Shown: in pieces, positions 1 through 11,331 of the stretch
Layout: every line of letters begins with the position of its first letter
How positions within the stretch are numbered: position 1 is the stretch's first letter
Assembly (NCBI GenBank): GCA_040954595.2
Contig: CM082578.2
Location: forward strand, 13,826,001 to 13,890,000
Length of the DNA stretch: 64,000 nt
Direction of reading: 5' to 3'
DNA from: Balanoglossus misakiensis
Taxonomy: Eukaryota > Hemichordata
Program-made: the position numbers and the translations under genes
The notes under the pieces: generated by a model
Database searches by the model: none
Told to the model about the DNA's origin: nothing
What the model saw: the letters and a program-made list of their open reading frames with translations, nothing else

Positions 1-1657
1 GGTTATAGCCCATGAAAATCATCCAAAAATGACAATTTTTCGACTTTCCGAAATATCAAAATTTCTTCATTTTTTTGAAAAAAGCATGGGTTATAGCCCA
101 TGAAAATCATCCAAAATTGACAATTTTTCGACTTTCCGAAATATCAAAATTTCTTCATTTTTTTGAAAAAAGCATGGGTTATAGCCCATGAAAATCATCC
201 AAAAATGACAATTTTTCGACTTTCCGAAATATCAAATTTTCTACATTTTTTTGAAAAAGCATGGGTTATAGCCCATGAAAATCATCCAAAAATGACAATT
301 TTTCGACTTTCCGAAATATCAAAATTTCTTCATTTTTTTGAAAAAAGCATGGGTTATAGCCCATGAAAATCATCCAAAAATGACAATTTTTCGACTTTCC
401 GAAATATCAAAATTTCTTCATTTTTTTGAAAAAAGCATGGGTTATAGCCCATGAAAATCATCCAAAAATGACAATTTTTCGACTTTCCGAAATATCAAAA
501 TTTCTTCATTTTTTTGAAAAAAGCATGGGTTATAGCCCATGAAAATCATCCAAAAATGACAATTTTTCGACTTTCCGAAATATCAAAATTTCTTCATTTT
601 TTTGAAAAAAGCATGGGTTATAGCCCATGAAAATCATCCAAAAATGACAATTTTTCGACTTTCCGAAATATCAAATTTTCTTCATTTTTTTGAAAAAAGC
701 ATGGGTTATAGCCCATGAAAATCATCCAAAAATGACAATTTTTCGACTTTCCGAAATATCAAAATTTCTTCATTTTTTTGAAAAAAGCATGGGTTATAGC
801 CCATGAAAATCATCCAAAAATGACAATTTTTCGACTTTCCGAAATATCAAAATTTCTTCATTTTTTTGAAAAAAGCATGGGTTATAGCCCATGAAAATCA
901 TCCAAAAATGACAATTTTTCGACATTCCGAAATATCAAAATTTCTTCATTTTTTTTAAAAAAGCATGGGTTATAGCCCATGAAAATCATCCAAAAATGAC
1001 AATTTTTCGACTTTCCGAAATATCAAAATTTCTTCATTTTTTTGAAAAAAGCATGGGTTATAGCCCATGAAAATCATCCAAAAATGACAATTTTTCGACT
1101 TTCCGAAATATCAAAATTTCTTCATTTTTTTGAAAAAAGCATGGGTTATAGCCCATGAAAATCATCCAAAAATGACAATTTTTCGACTTTCCGAAATATC
1201 AAAATTTCTTCATTTTTTTGAAAAAAGCATGGGTTATAGCCCATGAAAATCATCCAAAAATGACAATTTTTCGACTTTCCGAAATATCAAAATTTCTTCA
1301 TTTTTTTGAAAAAAGCATGGGTTATAGCCCATGAAAATCATCCAAAAATGACAATTTTTCGACTTTCCGAAATATCAAAATTTCTTCATTTTTTTGAAAA
1401 AAGCATGGGTTATAGCCCATGAAAATCATCCAAAATTGACAATTTTTCGACTTTCCGAAATATCAAAATTTCTTCATTTTTTTGAAAAAAGCATGGGTTA
1501 TAGCCCATGAAAATCATCCAAAAATGACAATTTTTCGACTTTCCGAAATATCAAAATTTCTTCATTTTTTTGAAAAAAGCATGGGTTATAGCCCATGAAA
1601 ATCATCCAAAAATGACAATTTTTCGACTTTCCGAAATATCAAAATTTCTTCATTTTT

Positions 1658-4140
1658 TTGAAAAAAGCATGGGTTATAGCCCATGAAAATCATCCAAAAT
1701 TGACAATTTTTCGACTTTCCGAAATATCAAAATTTCTTCATTTTTTTGAAAAAGCATGGGTTATAGCCCATGAAAATCATCCAAAAATGACAATTTTTCG
1801 ACTTTCCGAAATATCAAAATTTCTTCATTTTTTTGAAAAAAGCATGGGTTATAGCCCATGAAAATCATCCAAAAATGACAATTTTTCGACTTTCCGAAAT
1901 ATCAAATTTTCTTCATTTTTTTGAAAAAAGCATGGGTTATAGCCCATGAAAATCATCCAAAAATGACAATTTTTCGACTTTCCGAAATATCAAATTTTCT
2001 TCATTTTTTTGAAAAAAGCATGGGTTATAGCCCATGAAAATCATCCAAAAATGACAATTTTTCGACTTTGCGAAATATCAAAATTTCTTCATTTTTTTGA
2101 AAAAAGCATGGGTTATAGCCCATAAAAATCATCCAAAAATGACAATTTTTCGACTTTCCGAAATATCAAAATTTCTTCATTTTTTTGAAAAAAGCATGGG
2201 TTATAGCCCATGAAAATCATCCAAAAATGACAATTTTTCGACTTTCCGAAATATCAAAATTTCTTCATTTTTTTGAAAAAAGCATGGGTTATAGCCCATG
2301 AAAATCATCCAAAAATGACAATTTTTCGACTTTCCGAAATATCAAAATTTCTTCATTTTTTTGAAAAAAGCATGGGTTATAGCCCATGAAAATCATCCAA
2401 AAATGACAATTTTTCGACTTTCCGAAATATCAAAATTTCTTCATTTTTTTGAAAAAAGCATGGGTTATAGCCCATGAAAATCATCCAAAAATGACAATTT
2501 TTCGACTTTCCGAAATATCAAAATTTCTTCATTTTTTTGAAAAAAGCATGGGTTATAGCCCATGAAAATCATCCAAAAATGACAATTTTTCGACTTTGCG
2601 AAATATCAAAATTTCTTCATTTTTTTGAAAAAAGCATGGGTTATAGCCCATGAAAATCATCCAAAAATGACAATTTTTCGACTTTGCGAAATATCAAAAT
2701 TTCTTCATTTTTTTTAAAAAAGCATGGGTTATAGCCCATGAAAATCATCCAAAAATGACAATTTTTCGACTTTCCGAAATATCAAAATTTCTTCATTTTT
2801 TTGAAAAAAGCATGGGTTATAGCCCATGAAAATCATCCAAAAATGACAATTTTTCGACTTTCCGAAATATCAAAATTTCTTCATTTTTTTGAAAAAAGCA
2901 TGGGTTATAGCCCATGAAAATCATCCAAAAATGACAATTTTTCGACTTTCCGAAATATCAAAATTTCTTCATTTTTTTGAAAAAAGCATGGGTTATAGCC
3001 CATGAAAATCATCCAAAAATGACAATTTTTCGACTTTCCGAAATATCAAAATTTCTTCATTTTTTTGAAAAAAGCATGGGTTATAGCCCATGAAAATCAT
3101 CCAAAATTGACAATTTTTCGACTTTCCGAAATATCAAAATTTCTTCATTTTTTTGAAAAAAGCATGGGTTATAGCCCATGAAAATCATCCAAAAATGACA
3201 ATTTTTCGACTTTCCGAAATATCAAAATTTCTTCATTTTTTTGAAAAAAGCATGGGTTATAGCCCATGAAAATCATCCAAAATTGACAATTTTTCGACTT
3301 TCCGAAATATCAAAATTTCTTCATTTTTTTGAAAAAGCATGGGTTATAGCCCATGAAAATCATCCAAAAATGACAATTTTTCGACTTTCCGAAATATCAA
3401 AATTTCTTCATTTTTTTGAAAAAAGCATGGGTTATAGCCCATGAAAATCATCCAAAAATGACAATTTTTCGACTTTCCGAAATATCAAATTTTCTTCATT
3501 TTTTTGAAAAAAGCATGGGTTATAGCCCATGAAAATCATCCAAAAATGACAATTTTTCGACTTTCCGAAATATCAAATTTTCTTCATTTTTTTGAAAAAA
3601 GCATGGGTTATAGCCCATGAAAATCATCCAAAAATGACAATTTTTCGACTTTGCGAAATATCAAAATTTCTTCATTTTTTTGAAAAAAGCATGGGTTATA
3701 GCCCATAAAAATCATCCAAAAATGACAATTTTTCGACTTTCCGAAATATCAAAATTTCTTCATTTTTTTGAAAAAAGCATGGGTTATAGCCCATGAAAAT
3801 CATCCAAAAATGACAATTTTTCGACTTTCCGAAATATCAAAATTTCTTCATTTTTTTGAAAAAAGCATGGGTTATAGCCCATGAAAATCATCCAAAAATG
3901 ACAATTTTTCGACTTTCCGAAATATCAAAATTTCTTCATTTTTTTGAAAAAAGCATGGGTTATAGCCCATGAAAATCATCCAAAAATGACAATTTTTCGA
4001 CTTTCCGAAATATCAAAATTTCTTCATTTTTTTGAAAAAAGCATGGGTTATAGCCCATGAAAATCATCCAAAAATGACAATTTTTCGACTTTCCGAAATA
4101 TCAAAATTTCTTCATTTTTTTGAAAAAAGCATGGGTTATA
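1658..4140. repeat. Higher-order duplication inside the satellite
   Basis: The same ordered set of variant copies appears twice. Each set has an AATTG copy, then the 86-bp copy, two CAAATTTTC copies, a CTTTGCG copy and a CATAAAAATC copy. One set starts near 1658 and the other near 3241, an offset of about 1583 bp (18 units). The match runs for about ten units before the variants diverge. A third partial match (AATTG copy followed by the 86-bp copy) starts near 4384. This is a segmental duplication within the array, probably from unequal exchange. Confidence 0.8.
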
Positions 4141-4989
4141 GCCCATGAAAATCATCCAAAATTGACAATTTTTCGACTTTCCGAAATATCAAAATTTCTT
4201 CATTTTTTTGAAAAAAGCATGGGTTATAGCCCATGAAAATCATCCAAAAATGACAATTTTTCGACTTTCCGAAATATCAAAATTTCTTCATTTTTTTGAA
4301 AAAAGCATGGGTTATAGCCCATGAAAATCATCCAAAAATGACAATTTTTCGACTTTCCGAAATATCAAAATTTCTTCATTTTTTTGAAAAAAGCATGGGT
4401 TATAGCCCATGAAAATCATCCAAAATTGACAATTTTTCGACTTTCCGAAATATCAAAATTTCTTCATTTTTTTGAAAAAGCATGGGTTATAGCCCATGAA
4501 AATCATCCAAAAATGACAATTTTTCGACTTTCCGAAATATCAAAATTTCTTCATTTTTTTGAAAAAAGCATGGGTTATAGCCCATGAAAATCATCCAAAA
4601 ATGACAATTTTTCGACTTTCCGAAATATCAAAATTTCTTCATTTTTTTGAAAAAAGCATGGGTTATAGCCCATGAAAATCATCCAAAAATGACAATTTTT
4701 CGACTTTCCGAAATATCAAAATTTCTTCATTTTTTTGAAAAAAGCATGGGTTATAGCCCATGAAAATCATCCAAAAATGACAATTTTTCGACTTTCCGAA
4801 ATATCAAAATTTCTTCATTTTTTTGAAAAAAGCATGGGTTATAGCCCATGAAAATCATCCAAAAAAGACAATTTTTCGACTTTCCGAAATATCAAAATTT
4901 CTTCATTTTTTTGAAAAAAGCATGGGTTATAGCCCATGAAAATCATCCAAAAATGACAATTTTTCGACTTTCCGAAATATCAAAATTTC

Positions 4990-5215
4990 TTCATTTTTTT
5001 GAAAAAATCATGGGTTATAGCTCATGAAATCATCCAAAATGACAATTTTTCGACTTTTAAAATCTTAAAATTTCGTCGATTTTTGAAAAAATCATGGGTT
5101 ATAGCTCATGAAAATCATCAAAAAATGACAATTTTTCGACTTTGCGAAATCTCAAAATTTCGTCGATTTTTGAAAAAAATCATGGGTTATAGCTCATGAA
5201 AATCATCAGCAACAG
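4990..5215. repeat. Diverged terminal satellite units
   Basis: Roughly three degenerate copies close the array. They have TCATGGGTTATAGCTCATGA instead of GCATGGGTTATAGCCCATGA, a changed second half (CGTCGATTTTTG instead of CTTCATTTTTTTG) and shorter unit lengths. The substitutions are shared between these copies, so they look like one older subfamily at the array edge. Unique sequence begins about 5216. Confidence 0.85.
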
Positions 5216-6219
5216 CATCAGAGACGTTTTATAAAAATGAATAATGCAGATAAAGCTTATACCTCACTTCCCCAGGTTGATCCATGAGCTATAAGTCGAC
5301 GTGATGTCAAGTAAAGTGGCTAAAAGCGGTGCTTTCAAGAGATGCTTAATAGCCAGTCTACGGGTGTCAGCAAATCACATAAAGGATTTAGTCTTTTACT
5401 GCATATGAGCCGTCTTTATCAATTGAATAAGCTGTTGAGAGCTTCAGTTAACCAATCATTTTATAATTGAGTGTTAACTATATGTAATAAGTGCATGATG
5501 AGAAGCCAATGTATAAATGTCTATCTAACTGAATAAATGATGGTTTATCTAGAGGCAAAGGAGGGAAAATAAAAACTAAAAAATTGATAGGTAAATGTTA
5601 ATTGAATTTCAGTCTACGACACTGTGACTCTGATTGCAATATGTTGAGTCTCGCAAATTATTTCTGTACCATTAACAACTTTCTTCATTAAATGGCGAAA
5701 ATGTGCTGGTAGCATTGGCAGCAAAAATTGCTGATTATTTCAGATTTCCATCAATGCACGGTAAGCGTTCCACAGCGTTAATCATGATCGATTTCACACT
5801 GTCACGAATGCATTCATTTTCATTTCGTTCGACCATATGAGATTTACATGCAACACTAAACACTATTACAGCAAAGTATGAGTCTGGGAGGCTGATAGTC
5901 CTATATAATGGAATTTCGTGGAGTTTGAACATACAAGACAGAGGCGTTCGAGTCGACAGAAAGTACTTGTATTTGATAACAGCATAAGTCATCTAAGCAC
6001 AGACAGGAAAGGTAATGTTTAACCGTTTATATGAGACCACGTTTTTCGTTTTCACCGCATCGCTATCCGACTGCACTCGTGAATGCTCGATTCTCAATAT
6101 CAAGCAAGCAGCGGTGGATTTACCCTTTGGCATTGCTTCTATAGGCTTGCTGAATATGACCACTTACACAACAGTTGGTTTTCATGCACATTTTTCTTGA
6201 TCCTCCAGACTCGACGGCC
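5216..6219. other. Non-coding stretch between satellite and peptide gene
   Basis: No coding region I can support. A minus-strand reading frame at 5735-5992 (85 codons) is open but matches no family known to me and has no convincing splice context. The promoter and 5'UTR of the peptide gene at 6220 must lie here, but no clear TATA box was identified. Confidence 0.4.
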
Positions 6220-6301
6220 ATGAAGCGCGTGGCGCTTGTTATTCTGTTCACATCACTGTGTCTGTTGATGGAAAGTGATGGGATTCGTATTTTATCGGAA
6301 G
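6220..6301 (+). CDS. Secreted peptide exon 1 (signal peptide)
   Basis: Encodes 27 residues plus one base. It carries the hydrophobic signal sequence and ends ILSE before the GTAAGT donor. The single leftover G pairs with GA of the next exon to give glycine. Confidence 0.6.
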
Positions 6302-6778
6302 GTAAGTTTTTTTTTCGGTCTTCAATGAAAATCTCAATGCTATTAAGCAGAAAACTTGATACCACAGAAAGTCCCTGGAAATTTGGAAGGCAACTTACCT
6401 GATAATGTTTCTTGTCCCCCCTCCCCCCATTACTTGGTATCAATGTCTCTGTATTAAATTTTATTCCGTTGAAATTTGTTTATGTATCATTCGAAATATT
6501 TCATTTCGAATAACAAAGTATTCTTATTCGCCATTAATTCCGTACCCGGAGTAAATCAGTATAGCGTATTCTTCTGTTTCCTTCATAATTTACAGCATAT
6601 TCCGCTATGTTTTGTTTTTCTGTTCTTCACGTTTTTAGGAGAGACTGAAATGCTGAACGGAGTAGTGGAGCAACGCAACGTTGCCTATGGTCGCCCTGAA
6701 GACGCCATATCCGTAGAGGCGATGAAAGGCTACAGAAAGGAAAACCAGGGAGACGGAATGCCGTTCAGTACAATCTAG
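6220..6778 (+). CDS. Putative small secreted peptide, two exons
   Basis: Two coding exons, 6220-6301 and 6639-6778, join in frame (phase 1) to give a 73-residue protein. The start ATG has a good context (GACGGCCATGA). The N terminus is a classic signal peptide: basic MKR, then a hydrophobic core VALVILFTSLCLLM, with cleavage probably near residues 17-21. The remaining roughly 52 residues are polar and acidic. They have no cysteine, no dibasic processing site and no amidation signal, and end in MPFSTI. The donor is G|GTAAGT at 6302 and the acceptor TTTTTAG at 632-638 of the same kilobase. A possible ATTAAA polyadenylation signal lies at 6969. I do not recognise the family. A secreted hormone-like or structural peptide is possible, but the function is unknown and the model rests on splice and signal-peptide logic alone. 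Confidence 0.6.
6639..6778 (+). CDS. Secreted peptide exon 2 (mature region and stop)
   Basis: Begins after a pyrimidine-rich tract ending TTTTTAG. It contributes 45 whole codons and a TAG stop at 6776. The content is polar (GVVEQRNVAYGRPEDAISVE, then a Lys/Arg-containing stretch), without cysteines. Confidence 0.58.
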
Positions 6779-9700
6779 TGAAAGTTACGCGGAATATGAT
6801 TATGTGAACAAACTAAATTTATTATTATTCATTTAATCATCATTTCCTGATGTGTTGTTATTATTATCATCAGTAGTTGTTTTCCATTCCAATCTATTTG
6901 TCGCTTCCTGCCTTTTGAATCACATATATGTGATGGTTTCCAAACTATGCACCCTTCGTGACATTTATATTAAAACGGAGAAACCAGTAATTGTTGACTT
7001 TGTAGTATGTGCATCAGTGTGATAATCGTAGTAATAGAGACCCAATTAGCGCGACCAATGCAGAGAAATGAAAAATGTCGTCGTCGTCGTCTTCCTCCTC
7101 CTCCCCCGATTTGATGGATATCGCGTTTAGGTTGATAATGTCAGCTGTATCATCAATTTAAAAACGATAATTTTATGCAATTGAGTGGTTTACTAGGGTT
7201 ACCATTATACCGTAGAAATCACGCGATACCATTAAAAACGTTTAAGCTCGAAATAGAATTTGCAAAACCGGTTTCGTTAAAAGCAGAAACGATTAAGTGC
7301 TCGTCTTTCAGTTTAAATCTGGTTGATCACGTCGATTTCCATTTGCTGATTTCAATTGGATTTGTTGGAAACCCGATAAGTATTCCTGCGAACCAGGAAT
7401 TGTTAACAATCTGAGAAGCTTGCCGACAATCTGAGACCACGTGTTACTTGGAGCTCTTAATTCCTGTAATTCTATTGACAGCTACCCAAGTTATATAACA
7501 CCGCGTCGTGATTTCTTTAAAATGATACAATGTATTTCATCACCGTGCAATCATCGAACTCCATAGGATGTGCGCTTATTTGAATGGAAAAATTGGGGGT
7601 TTTCACCGCCTGTGGCAAATAATTTCTGATTATCAGCTTCCGCACAGTTATTTCATTTCCTAACTATTTCGAGAACCAGTTCACAGCCACCAGTAAGTGG
7701 AAATGACTTAATTTTTGATGCGGAATACTCGTCAGACTTACATAAGTGACTCCCAGAGAGATGGGGACCCTATAAAGCTTCTTCACGTGCAGTGTAGGTT
7801 GCGAGTCGGTTCGCTTCGTTGCAGGCGGTCGGCATTTGCTAGCCTCAGTCATTAAATTTTATGTATTAGATAAAATTCTAACTTCGTATAAAATGATAAA
7901 GCAATCTTGCATGACCAATGAACTTTTTACAACGTCATCCACACTTTATCATGTCGTAATTTATAATAATTGGGGTTTCTCGAATTTCCCAGTTTCCACA
8001 AGAATAAATCGCAATGACTCACGTCACTTCCAGTAAAACATAATTAAATTGGGTATTCTCTGTCTTTTTAGTATGCCCAGTTTAAGAAGACGGCGGAAAA
8101 ACGAAGTGACAATTATCAAATTTACCTGCCCATGCATGCTTTTACAGGAAAAGTTTATACCATATGACTGGTAGAATTCGAAGCATATTAGAGAAGATTG
8201 GACACCATTTTGTCCACAAATAGAGTGTACTTTGTACACTGTCACACATTTTACTACTCTTACCGTAGTTTTTTTAAGTATGTTAATCACATTTATCGAT
8301 ATTTGTCTAAGCATAAAAAATCTCCAAGAATTTAAGTCACAAAAAGGCGGAACAATGAATGAAATCGCGTTATTCCATTGCGTGGTCGACCAGCAAATAA
8401 TTTATTTTTCATCTTTAGAGGGGTATAAATTTCAGCATTACAGTGGGCCCTCCGTTGTCGTTTACGGCCAAAAAGATAAAATCTGATTAGGTGGGAATTG
8501 ACCATTTTCAATTACGCCTTTGGGAAATTAGATTCGATAAAAGTGTCTGGAATCGGATATAACACGTTTTTGTTACCACTCCATTTGAGGACAAACAACC
8601 CCGTCTTTCGGGAAATAAATTGCGCGCGTATAGTGATGGTTCAAACATCCACAGCGGGTCCGTAACTGGCGAACAATTAACAGCATGGACTGTCTTACAG
8701 ATGATTACTTAAAACATAATTTACAGCAGGTCGCCGTTTGGATACCGAGTGCTATAACAGTGCTCATTAGATTTTAGTCAATGTTATCTGCTTCGGGAAA
8801 AGACAGAAAACTGGGTGAAAGAAGGGACACAAATACTTATACAGTGCGCATGAAATATGGAAGGAGGCGAAGGCAGACTATTTGAATGCATCGAACGCGA
8901 AATTTGCAGAACATATGTATTGGACGTAATGTTTGTACACACGAAATTGCGCACAAGGCGAACGTCGACCGTTAAGGTGTGCACCAGCAAAACAAAAGAT
9001 TTACTAAGGTTGAGTGCATGCCCGTAACTATGTTTGCGTTCATGCGTGTGAGTGTTAGAGACGATGAGAGTTTTGTATCAGATAGTGAGAGGGAGAGTGA
9101 GTGCGAGAAAGAGAACAAAGTGATGGAGTGGATGCCCATTTGATTTATATGCTGTCAAAACAACGACAGATAATGTCACCAAGTTGGGCTTTATTACCGG
9201 GCAGCGGCGTAAACATAGGTTAATTCATGGGAGTCACGTAGAGGCAAACAGAACACATGCCTATATGACAAGAAAAGTAGATAGTTGATTGAACTCGCAT
9301 TTCGAATGCATCACTGGCAATTTCGGAAACAAGTGTTTAGAGGAGACGTGAAATAACAAATAACCTATGAAGCTGGTGAAATTCACTGTAAAAATCGTAC
9401 TTATCATTTTCCTGTATAGACATGATTTATGATGGCGATAAATCGGTGTTAGGCGATATGCAAGTCCTTTGAATTAACATCAATAGAGTCGTCACCCTGT
9501 GGATAACATGAATACATAGCACCCCATATTAGAATAATCCGATGAAGGTTCACACATAGAACACCTTGTAGCTGATGGATGCAATGCCCTAATTTATATA
9601 AGAAACAGCTGTGGCCTCGTGTGAACTAACCTATCTATAAACAGACGAAAGGAGACAAGTCGTATCTTGACTAAACTGATATGATAGGAACATAATTTCA

Positions 9701-11171
9701 CGACTGGGGAAACCACTGCTACACAGGAACTTTGTTTCCTTTGTGAATGTGATATTTTGAACAAGAGAATGTAAATTGCGCAATTTCGATATCTAATGTC
9801 TCAGTAACTGATCTACACTGACTCGGTTTGCAATAAAATACTGGATGCAGGTGGTCACAGTATGAAATCGCAAATAGAAATTGAATTAGGCCTAAATTCG
9901 GTACACAGGACCAGAAGCATTGGCTTGTAAGTCTCATTATGACTGTAATCCATGCATTTAACAGTGCCAGTTCATGAATGATATGATGATGGATTTTACC
10001 GTGCTATTAAATTGGACGGCAGTTGGGTATTATTACAAACGGATATCTACAAGTCGACAGAAAACAATTAGCCCCGAGATTCCCTGCCTACACGCTGATT
10101 ACGATTCGCTGTCTGAGATTCGTTCCAAGCCGATTCATCTCTTTGCATTATTTTTTACATGCATGAAGCAAGGACGCTGTTGAATTAGGCTCGGAGGAGA
10201 GAAAGTGACCTAGGGTAAGGAAAAAAACAAGGTCTTCTTCAATCAGGGAACACCGGTTATTAAAAGGTAAGACACACCTTGATTAGCGGCTTTCCCTTGA
10301 CATCGTTGATTCTGCGAATGGAGGCCAGGCATACAAAATTCTCTGTATCTATTGGTCGCCTGGTCGTGTATGGCCTCGTATTTCGTCTACTAAACATGTA
10401 TGTAAACAAAGAACAGTTCAGAGGTTATTTTGGTATTAGTGTATGGCAATAAATGGTGTCATTACCCGATACGCTATACGTGACCTCTTAAAATGCCTCA
10501 CATGCAGCGGGGAAAGAGGCTTATGAGACTCAATTGTAGCGACTGTCTACTTAGTTAATGGACTGCTCTTGTAGGATATTGCTTTAAGGCTATTCTTGTA
10601 TACCTCGGAATGATTGGAAAGGGATGCCGAATGATTGAGTTTAGTGTCACTACGAGATAGGAGATTTACTTTGAATGTATGCAGATGTAAGTTAGTGCTT
10701 TCCACTGCGTTGCAGTACACATACATGTACATGTACGTCCAGATTGTGGCAATGTTGCCAATCTATAGGTCAGTGCGGTTTGTGACGCAGAGAAAGCATT
10801 ATGCATGATGGGGACGACGGTGCTGATATGCGCAGAATGAGTCGCTGTTTTTCAAATGACCCAAGGATTATTTTGCACTAAATCGCAAGCAGCTTATGGA
10901 AACATATTGCAGCGGTACATTGTATGCGGTCCTTATCCGAATCATGTGTTCGAAATCAATTCATATAAAATAGGACTTTCATCCGTGATTGGCAAAACAT
11001 CTACATTTTTAACGTCTAGAAACAAAGAATATTTTTTGTTCATTTTGATCAAGTAAATGCCTGAGTAGTCTTCCGCTTGTTCCAGCCTGCTTTTTCTTTT
11101 TTTACTCAAAGAAAGTCCGTATAACAATACTTTTCTTAGACACGGCCCTTATTCCATCATTTGATTCGCAG
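6779..11171. other. Long non-coding stretch
   Basis: No supported gene. It begins with the likely 3'UTR of the peptide gene. A short trinucleotide tract (TCG)n(TCC)n is at 7077-7105. Open frames here are short and overlap on both strands without coding character. Confidence 0.5.
7077..7105. repeat. (TCG)n/(TCC)n microsatellite
   Basis: Compound trinucleotide tract of TCG copies running into TCC copies, ending in a C run. Confidence 0.85.
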
Positions 11172-11331
11172 CTGCAAGTATCAAGCCCCGGCCGAACTTC
11201 AGTGTGGTGTCGACGCCTGTTCTGTTCTGGGCATTTGTGATCTCGTCCGCCGCCGTCGTTTGTCTCCAGTTCAACTTTATCACACGCTGTCCAGCTCTTG
11301 TCTATACCTGGTACACTTGGAACCCCATGGA
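11172..11331 (+). CDS. Possible exon of a P5B (ATP13A-type) ATPase
   Basis: Low-confidence candidate. After an acceptor-like GATTCGCAG, the phase-2 frame reads 52 codons without a stop and ends at a donor-like GA|GTGAAG. It contains a charged KPRPNF segment, a hydrophobic helix (STPVLFWAFVISSAAVVCLQ), then a Trp/Tyr-rich stretch ending TWNPM. P5B ATPases have a similar order near their seventh membrane helix (an RP-containing loop, LLS.PVL, a helix ending in Gln, then an aromatic loop with Pro). Against this, a different frame is also open through the whole patch, the patch is locally GC-rich, and no neighbouring ATPase exons were found on either side. Confidence 0.22.

Larger units (their letters stand above)
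1..5215. repeat. 88-bp tandem satellite array (right edge)
   Basis: About 59 head-to-tail copies of an AT-rich unit whose common length is 88 bp. The spacing can be measured from the recurring GCATGGGTTATAGCCCATGA (for example at 84 and 172). Most copies differ by zero to three bases. Recurrent variants are AATTG for AAATG, CTTTGCG for CTTTCCG, CAAATTTTC for CAAAATTTC, and an 86-bp copy with a shortened A run. The array is cut by the left edge of the window. The last copies (about 4990-5215) are clearly diverged, as expected at the flank of a satellite. 88 is not a multiple of three, so the short ORFs inside are by-products and the array is not coding. There are no spacers, so it is not CRISPR-like. 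Confidence 0.98.

Noticed and set aside
163-5199. Repeated 66-67 codon open frames inside the satellite
   Set aside because: They arise from an AT-rich 88-bp repeat with frame cycling and an 86-bp variant. They lack conserved starts and are a by-product of the array.
1-5215. CRISPR-like array
   Set aside because: Units are contiguous with no unique spacers, and the surrounding genome is eukaryotic.
5735-5992. 85-codon minus-strand frame near the satellite edge
   Set aside because: Somewhat protein-like, but no family, no clear splice sites and an overlapping low-complexity context.
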